This document shows positions 33,304 to 44,596 of a stretch of DNA of 64,000 nt, piece after piece. Below the pieces are notes generated by a model. The model saw only the letters and a program-made list of their open reading frames with translations, was not told the DNA's origin and did not search any database. The first letter of the stretch is position 1. Every line of letters begins with the position of its first letter. The translations under genes were made by a program, and so were the position numbers. The stretch is from Dipteris shenzhenensis (taxonomy: Eukaryota > Polypodiophyta > Polypodiopsida > Gleicheniales), in NCBI GenBank assembly GCA_047967505.1, contig CM106539.1; one strand, 5' to 3'.

Positions 33304-33563
33304 TCGGGGGAGGGGGGCTTGCTCTATGCATATGTATATATGTGTGTATTTGCACATATATATACATCTGTGTATCACACATGCTCACGTGTATGTATGC
33401 TATGAGAGAGCTCCCTTGAATTGTGTTTGTTGAGTATAGAGCAAAGACGACAAATTCAAAAGAATACAATAGATCTACATAGAGCTCCCCTAATAAATTG
33501 AATTGCATTTGTTGAGTAAATTAGGTTATATGAAACTTGAATTTTTGTTTATTGGCATTTTAA

Positions 33564-33615
33564 GATCCCACCTTGAGACCCAACGAAGTGTGTCTCTAAC
33601 CCGTAGTAGACGGGT
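33564..33615. repeat. 52-base foldback module, copy 1
   Basis: It begins gatcccaccttgagaccc and ends agacgggt. A second copy is at 41553-41604. It contains acccgt and acgggt as a short inverted pair. Confidence 0.75.
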
Positions 33616-34150
33616 GCTGCAAGTTGTACACAATAAAGCAGGAACATCCTCATGGGAAATTAAGCACCTATAGCTGCTCAGATCAGTGAGCGCCCTTGCA
33701 CCCATCTCTTCAATAGACTTCTACTCTATTCTTTAAGGAGAGGTTTTGAAATGGAGCAACTCTAGAGATTCGAGAGAGCACAAGGGAGCTTCGTGAGAGG
33801 TTCGGGTGACTGTTCGCTAATCTCAGCCACGTGTCAAGTCTGCCGTGCAAATTGCTCAGTATGCAAGTGCTGACATGGCAGCCACCGTCGGGTGAGCCAA
33901 CAAACTGGTAGAATGACTGCCAAAGTTGGACTGGACTCGGTGATGTGGCCACAATTCGCTACGCAAGGCAGACAGCCGCAGACTGTGCACATTCAGATGA
34001 CGGATGATGGAAGATTCAGATTGTTGTGCAGAGTCAGATGATGGACTATGCACACTGCACACTGCAGATTCAGATGACGGCGGACTGTGTGACTCCACAT
34101 CTCGTGCGATCTGTGCCCTCCACACGTCGCGCGACTGTGCAGTGACACAA
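33616..34150. other. No gene recognised
   Basis: This is unique-looking sequence with a partial repetition of cagattcagatgacgg (about 33991-34082). No coding homology was seen. Confidence 0.4.
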
Positions 34151-34160
34151 AGTAAATGCG

Positions 34161-34374
34161 AGGAGAGAGAGTGTGTATGTGTGTGAGGAGAGAGAGAGAG
34201 AGGGAGAAGGGAGGACAGACATGATAGGGAGGGAGGGAGGGAGGGAGGACAAAGAGAGAGAAGAAGAGAGACTGAGAGAGAACATCGAAAGAGTGAGAGG
34301 CCAGGGAGAGATAGACAAAGAGAGAGGGGGGGGGAAGAAGAGAGAGAGAGAGACATAGGGAGAGAGAGGGGGGG

Positions 34375-34411
<37 letters not shown>

Positions 34412-34570
34412 GAGGAGAGACGAGATAGGGAGGGAGGGAGGACAAAGAGAGAGAAGAGAGACAAAGAGAGAACAACCAGAGAGTGAGAGGCTAGAGAGAG
34501 ATAGACAGACAGAGAGAGAGAGAGAAGGGGAGAGAGTGCAAAAATCGAGAGAGACGAAAGATAAAGAGAG
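34161..34570. repeat. GA-rich low-complexity block
   Basis: About 400 bases of (GA)n, (GGGA)n and related purine repeats. The long Ser/Leu-rich frames on the other strand are artefacts of this composition. Confidence 0.9.
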
Positions 34571-34635
34571 AGAGTGAGAGAAAAAGAGATAAATATATAA
34601 TACAAATAGAATATATGTATCTTATTATATATATA

Positions 34636-34650
34636 TGTATATATATGATG

Positions 34651-34693
<43 letters not shown>

Positions 34694-34736
34694 TATTATG
34701 TATCAATATATAATTAAACATATTGATACATAATAA

Positions 34737-34789
<53 letters not shown>

Positions 34790-34790
34790 C
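34636..34790. repeat. Foldback: (TA)n(GA)n, 17-base stem, (CT)n
   Basis: A perfect 17-base inverted pair (34693-34709 with 34720-34736, loop of 10) is flanked by a (GA)n tract on the left and a (CT)n tract on the right that are also complementary. The hairpin therefore extends to nearly 40 pairs with one mismatch. Confidence 0.85.
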
Positions 34791-34861
34791 ACGCGAGGAA
34801 TCATACTCATGCTTTGCTCCTCACGCACTTAAGCTCACATCCCTCTTTCAGCCTACCAAGA

Positions 34862-34884
34862 GTCTCTCTCTCTCTCTCTCTCTC
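34862..34884. repeat. (CT)n microsatellite
   Basis: A run of TC dinucleotides outside the foldback. Confidence 0.85.
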
Positions 34885-35291
34885 CCATGCAAGCTCCCCA
34901 ATCTCCTTCATGCTCTAGTGCTTTGAAACCACCTCTTTCCCACCCTCTCTTGCTCCCTTTCTACATGCTCTGTGCTACCCACAGAACGAACACCAAGGAT
35001 ATTTATATCGAAGCTATAGAAATATAGTATTATAATATACTGACGAAATTTTTCATAAATTATTTTTAAAAGTTTCAAAGCATTGGCGAATTATATCTTT
35101 TGTTATAATTTTTGTTTCAAAACTTAGCTAAATATTCTAGAGCATTTAAAAACTTTCAATTTTCACAAATATACTAAAAACTAGTTATATTGAAAATTCT
35201 CTCTTTTCTATTTTACATAATTTCAAAAGACATGAAATAGCTAGCATTTAGGATGCTGTAGAGTATGCAAAACAATTCTACAGCATGCAAC

Positions 35292-35376
35292 TTCTACTTG
35301 ATGTCATGTATGCAATCTAGAAGTGCTTTCTATGGTCATCTCCATCTCCTTTGTACTCATGTTATTTATCTCTGCA
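35292..35376. repeat. 85-base direct repeat, copy 1
   Basis: It starts ttctacttgatgtcatg and ends tctgca. The second copy is at 35564-35648 with few changes. The surrounding AT-rich sequence from 34930 shows no gene. Confidence 0.9.
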
Positions 35377-35563
35377 TATTTTTATCCCAAAAGGAATTCC
35401 ATAAATGCATCTTTGCCTCATTAACATCATTTGTAAATGTTGGGTTCCTTACGCATGCTTCATGAAACCGAGCCAAGACATTCCCAATGTTGCTCTCTAC
35501 CTATAGTATAACATCCGTGTCCCATTTTGTGATCCCTACAAGGTGATTCCTTTTAGGATCCAG

Positions 35564-35648
35564 TTCTACTTGATGTTGTGTATGCAATTTAGAAGTGCTT
35601 TCTATGGTCATCTCCATCTCCTTTGTACTCATGTTATTTATCTCTGCA
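35564..35648. repeat. 85-base direct repeat, copy 2
   Basis: Near-identical to 35292-35376; copies are 272 bases apart. Confidence 0.9.
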
Positions 35649-35847
35649 AGAAGCTCATCTTGAAGGATTTGATTGACATACTTTCATTGTGCTTTAGATA
35701 ACTCAAAATCAATAGCCTTACGCTTAGATCCTTCCATTCCCAAACCATATGCAGGATCAAAACAAAAGAGCATTCAAAAATAGTTTTAAATCTAAGAAAT
35801 GGAACAACTTTATCATAGCCCAACATACATGAAATTGGTATCAACTT

Positions 35848-36635
35848 ATTAAAAAAAGAAGGATCACATCACATCATGCATACTAAACAATAATGCATAT
35901 ACACATTCACAACATAAACTTTAAAAAAATAAATAAGCATATATTTCTTCACGTTGTCAACTAGATCTAAGAAACTTGAGTCCTAGGTCGTGGTGCCCCT
36001 TAGACCCATGCCTTGTGAGTGTAGAAACCAGACACCACTTCCTGAACCAAGCCCTTCTTTCATGTTTGAAATCATAATACTACACTACATAAAGCATGCC
36101 AAACCAATTTCAACTTACTCTTAGATACAAAGCACCAATAAATACATTAAAAAAGAAATAGCACATCACAGATAATGATGCAAATGCATATTCACAATGG
36201 AAACTTTTAAAAAATAAATAAGCATATATTTCTTTAGGCTGTCAACTAGATCTAAGAAACTTGGTCTTAGGTCGTGGTGTCTCTTAGCCCCCTGCCTTGT
36301 GAGCGTAGGAACCAAACACCACTTCCTTGAACCAAGCCCTTCTTTCATGTTTGAAAGCATAATACTACAATATATAAAGCATGCCAAACCAAATTCAACT
36401 TACATTATATAAAGGACCAATAAATAGATTAAAAAAGAAAGAGCACATCACATCATGCATACCAGACAATGATGCATATGCATATCCACAACATAAACTT
36501 TTAAAAAATAAATAAGCATATTTTTCTTCAGGTTGTCAGCTAGATCTAAGAAACTTGGCCCTAAGTCGTGGTGCCCCTTAGCCCCCTGCCTTGTGAGCAC
36601 AGGAACCAAACACCACTTCCTGAACCAAGCCCTTC
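35848..36635. repeat. Tandem repeat of about 290 bases, 2.7 copies
   Basis: Units run at 35848-36146, 36147-36428 and 36429-36635, the last one incomplete. Each begins ttaaaaaagaa and includes gatctaagaaacttg, a ccttgtgag segment and aaccaagcccttc. Unit lengths differ by small insertions. Confidence 0.9.
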
Positions 36636-38380
36636 CAGAACATTAGCAAAGCACAATATATAAGATAATTCCACATTCTATTAAGAATCATAGAAGGCAT
36701 GAGCCAAGGACTACATAAACATAAAGAAGTAGCTTTTGCTTACCTGTTATATATATCCTCTTTTTTTGGATCCAAGTCAAGCAGATCAACTGCTAGAACA
36801 TGCAAATGTTGAAACCGTTGGCATAAAATCTTACTTGCATATTTCTCATCAAGCATAATGCATACAAACCTACACTCATGGGGGGCAGGCACACCCACAA
36901 CACAGGCCGTCTCTCATCTATGGTAGCCTCACTTGCTAGGTGGGCAAACCCACAAGCAAGGACCTCTCACTCTATGTGACATCAAGAGATGTTGACCTCT
37001 ATTACTATCTACACTAGCTTTGCACATTTCAACCTTGGATTGGCAAGTGAAAACCAAAGGAGTAACATTAGAAAACATAACCGCACTAATCAAAAGGATT
37101 CTAGAAAAGAAAATCTAACCTTCAGCATTTCTATAGCATTTCAAATGCGAGTGTTGCTCAGCCAAATAGGTAATCTTGCTACTACAATCGTGCAAGAGGT
37201 AATACAAATACCTAGATTGCCATTTCAATATTTGCGGAACTCTTTGTCAGCCAAGTCTCATTTTCTATGTTAATTTGAAAACCGATTGCTAGCTAGGGGC
37301 ATCGTGATCGATGCCAGCTATATTTTGGCATATGCGAGATTCGAGTTGGAGATCATCACTTACAATGATGGAACCATTTACTCTCAAGGCATAACTAGTG
37401 CACACTCTCTCAAAAATGCATTATTAGCTTAGAAAAAGAGAATCTACTAGGAAGCCATTATCCCTTAAAAAATTAGGACATTTCTTAAGTGTAAAATCTT
37501 TTAGGATCTTATTCCATTAGCCTTCTGTTCTTTTCTTTATATTCTAGAAAAGTACAATTATTTACACTAATAGACATCCATAGAAATTAAATGCCCCTAG
37601 ATGCCATAAAAGAGTCCTAATTTATAGGAGTCCAAATTATCAAGGGTGCTCCAACCAAGTCAAAGGAAAAATCTATGATCAGAAGTTGGCACCATAACTA
37701 CAAAAGAGAGCTAATACGATGAAGAAGGAAAATAGATCCTGTAAGACCCCATGATGGCGTGCCATTATTGGCAGCTCTTGTGGGTGTTTGGGCTGGTGGA
37801 AATGGGTAGCTACTTTACCCAAGCTTATCAACAATGTCATTAACTTTTCTAACAGGAACATGGGTAATAAGAAAGAAAATGAGGGCAGCACCACAATTAG
37901 GCATCCAAGCAAAGCTAGGGATCTCATATTGGCACCTGGGATTCCAAGAGAAAGCTTCCAATCTTTCTAAAGTATTCATTGAGTTCACATCAGAGCTTCC
38001 TTACCGATACCTTCCAATTGCCATGCACAGTTTGGGCACTGGCAAATGAGTTGATTTGTTGCTCAGCATGCCACAGAGCACAAATGTTGTAGAGCTATGG
38101 GAAGATCATCACACTCACGAATTCAGCCCCACCCACAGATGACTAGACGCGGTGCTACTTTTTCTATGGAAGGCTTCCATCGTAAATTAAGTAGCTCGGA
38201 TGCAGAAGGAGGCATAGATCTTACCATGATTACAAATAGGCACGCGAATGTATGCAGTTATGAAAAATCAAACAAGATGGACGTCACTTACGATTTCCAT
38301 CTGCGTTGACAAGAACATCAACCCTCTGCCCTTGCTTTTCCCTGTGAAGAAGAAGGGCAAACGTCATCCTCCTCAGTCGA
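36636..38380. other. No gene recognised
   Basis: Only short open frames are present, the longest 94 codons at 36989-37273 (+), with no recognisable family. Confidence 0.4.
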
Positions 38381-38698
38381 TTAAACATAGACATAGCTGG
38401 TTTGTTTATAAAGTTGGCCTGAGTAGCAATTTGACAATGCTTTCTCTCGATTGAACTCGACAAGAGCAAGATCATCACTGATATGCAAAACCCGATGCCC
38501 ATTCTCTATAGCAGCAGTATGATCCTGCATGGATTTCCTGTATGCCTGCATGCAAAGGACACAATCACCGTGTAGTAAATGGGTAGCCACAGCATCAACT
38601 AAATCAAAGAGAACAGTGTCGACTAACCATGGACTGAAGCCAAACACAGATTGCAACGATGATGGACGTGAAGGACGTGAAATCTTGCTGAGCTTCAA
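38381..38698 (-). CDS. Unidentified open frame, 105 codons
   Basis: I do not recognise it. The minus-strand frame reads like genuine protein in places (FSPWLVDTVLFDLVDAVATH, then HISDDLALVEFNREKA) and is not low-complexity. It lies 220 bases downstream of the HRD1 fragment on the same strand. Nothing matches HRD1 itself. It could be an exon or fragment of another captured or degenerate gene, or chance. Confidence 0.25.
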   Translation of the reverse strand: MKLSKISRPSRPSSLQSVFGFSPWLVDTVLFDLVDAVATHLLHGDCVLCMQAYRKSMQDHTAAIENGHRVLHISDDLALVEFNREKALSNCYSGQLYKQTSYVYV

Positions 38699-38917
38699 AA
38701 AGTTGTAATTTTAGCAGATCTTTAGAATTCCAAGGAGATCACTGGGCGGCAGAAGCTCGAGCTACAATCCTTTACACTTCAGGTAGGGCAGCAGAGGTGC
38801 ACATGCGTACTAGTTTGTGGACATAGGAGGGAAGCGCAAGAGCTTGAGGAGTGTTTGTTAAGTGAGCCGTTTGGGGGGGTCATGGCAAACATTGTGAAAA
38901 ATTACATTGAGTGGAAA

Positions 38918-39253
38918 GGAGAGGAGAATAGTGACCATGGAAACAAATGGTACATTGAACTACTCTCTGAATATGGTCATCGCAGAAAGAATCTCCATGA
39001 GCTCGTGCCACAATTGCTCGTTCAGACGCTCTACCTCTGCCTCTCGGAGTGTGCCCAAGAAGATAAACTTGATGAACTGCCACAGAGCACACATGATGAC
39101 AAGGGCCATATTCAAGACCAGGATGAGGCTGATCTTGGAAGTGGCGAGGTAGAGCATGGGAGGATAGAACTTGCCTCTGATGTGGTAGGCATGGAAGATG
39201 ATGGCAAAAGTGTTGAAGGCACTAGCGGCAGTGTAAGTACCAAGCTTGACCAT
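38918..39253 (-). pseudogene. HRD1/synoviolin N-terminal fragment
   Basis: The first 97 residues (from MVKLGTYTAASAF) match the N-terminus of plant HRD1, the ER-membrane RING ubiquitin ligase of ER-associated degradation. They include YLATSKISLILVLNMAL, the first two membrane segments and TLREAEVERLNEQ. A TAG follows IFRE, where the family continues with Asp-Phe. The reading then goes on recognisably for about 14 residues (FNVPFVSMVTILLS) before homology stops near 38918. No later exons or RING domain were found. It could be a true first exon with an error, but the internal stop and abrupt end favour a pseudogene fragment. Confidence 0.75.
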
Positions 39254-40674
39254 GGCAAAGGAAGGGATTGGGAAGGGGGGGGGGAGCTAAGGATGAGGTG
39301 TTAGGGGAGAGATCTGGAGAAGCAGGCGGCCATGGATATTCTTCTTCTTCTTGTTGCTCTGCTCATCTTTCCTACTTCACCAGCTCGTAGTAGCGTCCAC
39401 CACAAACCAGAGCTATAGTGACAAGAACTCCCAATCTTCCATGTCCCTCTCATCATCTCAGCTCACACTGCTCTACCTTTGACTTCACCTTCCGGAGAGT
39501 CGGACGGCGAGATCAAAGGGAAAGTAACAGCTCTTCCACCTCCATGAGTAGCTTCGCACTCCATAGCTTCCCCTTGAACCAGATCCATGGCCATCCGTGG
39601 CTCCTCCCAGCATCCCCTCTTCTTCATCCCCGCCATCGCCCTCCTTGTCTTCTTCTATGCTGTCTCCCTCCTCTACCATAAAACTTGACCCTCACTGCAC
39701 TCATCGTTTGCAATTAGTGTGCCCTCCAAATGTGTAAAATGGCAATCACCGTTTGGGGGGCCCATGGCAAAGATTTGTCCCACACTAAGGATCATAGCAA
39801 ACATTGTGAAAAATTAGTGTGTCTATTGAGTGAGCTGTTTGGAAGAGCCAAAAATGCTTTTGAGATTTTGATGCCTCCTATCCCTTCCTCATTTCCCATC
39901 GATTTTTGTCCCACATTCCATGTCCCCATGGTTAAGAGGAATATGGTTAGATGTTCTATTCTTCAACTAAATTAATGCATAGGGTTGGTGAGTTCTGTCA
40001 ACTCCTATGATTGGAAACACCTTGGTGGTGCTATAATCACCCTTTTTTAGGCTAAAAGAAACTAAAAGAGGAAAATTTAAATGTATGGAAAAAAGTAATA
40101 TCGTTAAAAATCCACCTGAATTAACTACATGAGATATGACCATGTATAAAGTCCAAGCCTTGCCATATGTGTGAAGGCAGCCCTCAAATTTGAAGGTTGC
40201 AACCTTGTGGTGTGTTGAAGAGGATTTCAAGGCATATAATGGAATCGTATTGATTTACAAAGGACCCCTCGGCCAAAGTGTTGATCCTAGATGAATAACT
40301 AAGCTCTCTTCTCATTTAATAGTAGCTAGGAGTATCTTCATATTATTAAGTCCTTTGCATGGAGATCATTGTAGCTTTAAAGATTTATACGAGTTAATGA
40401 TAGTAGTAGCTCAAATTGCACAATCTAGATCACATATACATTGTCTACTTATCTATTATGAGCTATAAGGTTTGGCCAAATCATCCTTCTTAAGTACTCT
40501 ATCATTTTTCACCTTCTCACCACTCATATATAATCACTTCTTGCCATCATTATAGCCCTTTCTAACTTTTATGTAAGGAAATGGTGGGTTATTCTCAATT
40601 GCAAGCCAAAACATGTTACATGGCTCGATACTCAGCAACCTATTCCCATGGTCCACGACATGAAAGAATCACTG
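39254..40674. other. No gene recognised
   Basis: A short plus-strand frame near 39331 begins with a hydrophobic leader (MDILLLLLVALLIFPTSPA) but stops after about 29 codons. The segment catrgcaaacattgtgaaaa occurs at about 38881 and 39796, a short dispersed repeat shared with the end of the HRD1 fragment. Confidence 0.4.
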
Positions 40675-41082
40675 TTTCTAAAGCCTTTTTACATAGATCT
40701 TCTAACATGGCATTGCATCTTCATATGCTACATCAATGCCATGTAGGACAATCATTCATCACCATTGCATAAACTATAAGAGTGTTTTAGAATGCAATGC
40801 ATCAACAATATACGTATTCTTGGGTATTGTATGGATTTAAAAAATTGCCTCTATATTCTCATTCTTTAGTGATTCTAAAGCCTTAGCCAAATATTTAAAT
40901 AGATCTTCTAACATGGCATTGCATCTTCATATGCTATATCTATGCCAAGTAGCACAAGCAGTCATCATCATTGCGTAAACTACAAAAGAGATTTAGAATG
41001 CAACACATCAACAACAATATAACGTATTCTTGGGTACTGTATGGAGAAATTTATTGCCTCTATATTCTCATTCTAAAAAATT
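40675..41082. repeat. Tandem duplication of about 205 bases
   Basis: Two diverged copies, about 40675-40873 and 40874-41082, share agatcttctaacatggcatt, cttcatatgcta, acgtattcttgggta and gcctctatattctcattct. Confidence 0.85.
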
Positions 41083-41552
41083 ATCCACTTGCTATAGGAT
41101 GCCATATTTATTATATAGTAACACCACGTGCACACATACTGATACTGATGTACTCACTCACATATGTCCAAATAATCAACACATACACATGTTAAATACA
41201 TTTTTCATTTTTGATCACTTATCCCCATTCCCCATCGATTTTGTGTTCTTGCTCTCATTGGATGATGGCTTTGCCCTAGACATGATGAATTTCTTGCATC
41301 CAATAGCACATAAAAGTAAGCTTGAAACCCATGGTTACTAATTGGGGCATTCAAAAGTCTACTAAACCATGATGCATAACACATTAATCTTCCAAGCATT
41401 TGAAAGGAATAAAGGTTGAAATAAGTATTTCAAAATTTTGCTTTCTCTATTACATAAGTAGCACCACAACCAGATTGATACTAAATTTATGGGCTCCAAA
41501 TTGAAGAGATGGAGGGGTCTTCAAATTTGAAATTTTATTTTCTTCAAATTAC

Positions 41553-41604
41553 GATCCCACCTTGAGACCCAGCGGAGCGGGTCTCTAACCCATCATAGAC
41601 GGGT
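41553..41604. repeat. 52-base foldback module, copy 2
   Basis: This copy has a perfect gagaccc / gggtctc stem around an eight-base loop, followed by a second weaker hairpin ending acgggt. Compare 33564-33615. Confidence 0.75.
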
Positions 41605-41679
41605 CATGCTACTCGTTTGATTGACTGTCATGAATCACAATGAACAAAGGGCCATCATGTGCCTCCAAGAGATCCCTTT

Positions 41680-42560
41680 GCCCTTTTCTACTCCAATCAA
41701 ACCCAAAGGTGAACAAGAATAAGGTGATTAAAAACACAAGGTTTCCTCTTAGTAGGTGCCCAAATTGTCATCTTCTAAGGGATGGGGATTCACTTCAAAA
41801 GCTAGGCACAAACAAGCCTAAAAGGAGGCTTCACTCAAAAGCTAAGCACACAGTCTATACCAAAATGAACTCGTGCATTGCAACACATGCCACCGAAAAT
41901 TGCAAGAGCACAAAAGAAGCACTTAGGCAAACAAAGCAACTACAACTTAAAAACACCATACCTGGCTATGCTACAAAGCAAGATTTGAAAAGCAAGGAGC
42001 ATCATAGAAAAACCATCTACAAATTTTAAAAAAGTCTCAACCCTTGGATCCCCTTGATCTTGAGAGAGCCACATGGATTCTTGAGAGGGGAAAATGGGGC
42101 TAAATTGCCACCTATAACAAGGGTAAGAAGAACAATGCGTGATTTAATATTGTCATATAGTCAATTTTAGATCATTACTGAGCTAGTGGGAGCGAGATGT
42201 GCTAGGTCTTGGGCACTATGAATGCAAGACATCTTGACTTTTGAGGACTATGAGGTGATATGGCTTAGTTCCAAGCACTGGCGTAGATCACTAATGAGTC
42301 GAGAAGGTGAGGAGAGTCATTCAGTCGAGAAAGGACCAATTTTTGGTGGGGATGGGAAGGGTGATGGAAATTATGTGAGAGTTGATGGTGAAGATACAAA
42401 ATCTGAGAAGGTCTGCTTGTATGTTGATGTGGTGTCAGGTAAGCTCCTTGGTGGTCTTTCTTCCCTTACAGATGATGCAACTCGCTCGATGCTCAAGCAA
42501 GAGCTCACTTGGCTACTACCGAGGCTGAGTAGAAGAAGTTATTAGACTCTAGCAGGAGCA
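41680..42560. repeat. Copy of B-element 3' region, no LTR
   Basis: The stretch 41995-42540 matches 43978-44520 in the same direction, and its first part (to about 42436) also matches 50665-51093. It includes gtctcaacccttggatcccc and gatacaaaatctgagaagg. The first roughly 200 bases (41680-41877) match 43757-43951 only in the opposite orientation, so a local inversion separates the copies. Frames here are not convincing genes. Confidence 0.8.
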
Positions 42561-42659
42561 TGATGTGGTTTACAAGATGCCATTGGAGGGGAAGCTTTCA
42601 AAAGGGGGAGTGTATCTTTTCTGTACCAAGAGAGTCCCGTCCATGCTTGAGTTGTGTTT

Positions 42660-42930
42660 TGATCTACAGATATCATTGAAGAAAGTGTGCCACTTGGTCC
42701 CTTTCTTTATGCAGTTCCCTTAATAAGTCTGTGCAAGTAGGGTTATGGGATGGCAGACTTGAGGGTGTTGTTCTACCTTCTAGTAAGCAGATGTGTACAT
42801 AGCTATTTGTAGAAATTTTGCTACCTGTGCTGATAAATCTAGGTCTAATGTGGATTGGCTCTACAATGTTCTTAGGGTTATTTGTAAGGCCTTGGGGTTA
42901 GAATGCAGTTGGAGCAAGACCTTTTGTAGT
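42660..42930 (+). pseudogene. LINE reverse transcriptase scrap
   Basis: In shifting frames it reads a degenerate C.L.PFF segment, then GRLEGVVLPSSKQM. This leads into CADKSRSNVDWLYNVLRVIC and LECSWSKTF. That is the layout of plant LINE reverse transcriptase from the QGCPL block through the FADD region to the ...SWSK block. It is short and very decayed. Confidence 0.4.
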
Positions 42931-43394
42931 GTAATAGAGGTTTGTCTACCTTGTAGTTCTCTCCTTACTGCTAGTCAATGTGGGCTACAAGTAGTTTGCC
43001 CTTTCAGGTATCCAAATTTTGTAATTTGGTTGTTTATTTGGGACTGACCATCCGCTCATACAAGCTAGCCAGTTTGTGTGTTTTTTAAAATGGAGTAAGA
43101 AGGTGGTTACAAGAATAAAGTTGTCCTGCTAGGCCCCAACATGAATTTCTTTCAAGAATGTGCCAAATTGTCATTAGTGGATGGGTTCCCATTGTTGAGC
43201 ATGGACCCCACTCAAAATTAGTTGAATGGAAAATATTTTCCTAGCATAACAAAATTTAACTAGGCTGCAAAGCCATACATTGCTCAAGAGTGCACAATCA
43301 TATGCTAATGTTGCCTTGATCATGTTGAATCAGAGCTAATAAATACAACCTGTCATTACTCCATGAGATTCACAACAAGTTGTAGTGAAGAGGT
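42931..43394. other. No gene recognised
   Basis: This lies between the LINE scrap and the LTR at 43395. It may be further LINE remnant, but no motif is clear. Confidence 0.35.
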
Positions 43395-43559
43395 TGTTAA
43401 CGGAAATGAGAGAGGGAGAGAGAGGAGTGCACACAAGATACTAACTGTACACTAACTATATTCCAAGGAAAATGGGAATATATACATGGACCCCTTAGGG
43501 TTAGGGTTAGGGTTTGTCCCCTAACCCTTATGGTGCATTTACATGAACCATTCTCAACA
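43395..43559 (-). repeat. 3' LTR of truncated B copy
   Basis: This 165-base LTR reads TGTTGAGAATGG at its start on the minus strand and ends CCGTTAACA. It contains telomere-like ttaggg units near 43495-43512 facing an inverted ctaaccctta. Confidence 0.85.
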
Positions 43560-44521
43560 CCCCCTCTTAAATTGCATTGCATAAGAAAAGGGTGTTTTAC
43601 AAAACACAATTTTTGGATTTTCTGAATGTTGCATAATGGCAATAGAATTAAAGATCAGCAAAAATGCACAAGAGTGCAAAAAGAGCATAGTGGAAAAAGT
43701 ATGTACAAAGGTATACAACTAAATCTTCACTTCCCCCTTGTAAGTTGCAATTGGCGAAAGACCGAGTTGATTTTGGTACAGACTGTGTGTTTAGCTTTTG
43801 AGTGAAGCCTCCTTTTAGGCTTGTTTGTGCCTAGCTTTTGAGTGAAGCCCCATCCCTTAGAAGATGACAATTTGGGCACCAACTAAGAGGAAACCTTGTG
43901 TTTTTAATCACCTTATTCTTGTTCACCTTTGGGTTTGATTGGAGTAGAAAAGAAAGGAGCATCATAGAAAAACCATCTACAAATTTTAAAAAAGTCTCAA
44001 CCCTTGGATCCCCTTGATCTTGAGAGAGCCACATAGATTCTTAAGAGCTCAAAGGAGGGCAAAATGGGGCTAAATTGCTGCCTATAACAAGGGTAAGAAG
44101 AACAATACGTGATTTAATATTGTCATATAGTCAATTTTAGATCATTTTGCTGAGCTAGTGGGAGCGAGGTCTTGGGCACTATGAATGCAGACCATCTCAA
44201 CTTTTGAGGACTATGAGGTGATAGGGCTTAGTTCTAAGCATCAATGTAGATCACTAATGAGTCAAGAAGGTGAGGAGAGTCATTCAGTCAAGAGACGATG
44301 AGTTTTTGGTGGGGATGGGAAGGGCGATGGAAATTATGTGAGAGTTGATGGTGAAGATACAAAATCTGAGAAGGTCTGCTTGTATGTTGATGCAGTGTTA
44401 GGTGAGCTCCTTGGTGGTTTTTCTTCCCTTACAGATTATGCGGCTCGCTCGATGCTCAAGTAAGAGCTTGCTTGGCATACTATCGAGGCCAAGAGCAGAA
44501 GGGGTTATTGGACTCTAGCAG

Positions 44522-44526
44522 GAGGT
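44522..44526. other. Target-site duplication of B, left
   Basis: gaggt, identical to 53149-53153. Confidence 0.85.
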
Positions 44527-44596
44527 TGTTAACGGAAATGAGAGAGGGAGAGAGAGGAGTGCACACAAGATACTAACTATACACTAACTATATTAC
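44527..44596 (-). repeat. 3' LTR of B, left piece
   Basis: This is the outer end of the B 3' LTR (TGTTAACGG on the plus strand), cut by C. The last five bases, attac, are the left target duplication of C. The remainder is at 50152-50247. Confidence 0.85.

Larger units (their letters stand above)
43395..44526 (-). mobile_element. Truncated B-family LTR element
   Basis: On the minus strand this is the 3' end of a B-family element: the last 970 or so bases of the internal region, a polypurine tract (aagagggggtg on the minus strand) and a 3' LTR (43395-43559). The rest is replaced at 44526 by a second B element, which inserted here and left gaggt on both sides. Confidence 0.85.

Noticed and set aside
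33856-34790. Long Ser/Leu-rich and Arg/Glu-rich frames
   Set aside because: They only translate GA/CT microsatellites.
35848-36635. CRISPR-like or protein-coding repeat
   Set aside because: Units are contiguous, AT-rich and without an open frame through all copies; it is a plain tandem repeat.
41553-41604. Definite Helitron 3' end
   Set aside because: A hairpin followed by ctaa is suggestive, but no 5' TC end, Rep/helicase gene or A/T target site was found.
43495-43530. True interstitial telomere
   Set aside because: Only three ttaggg-like units, located inside an LTR and repeated in other LTR copies; plant telomeres use tttaggg.
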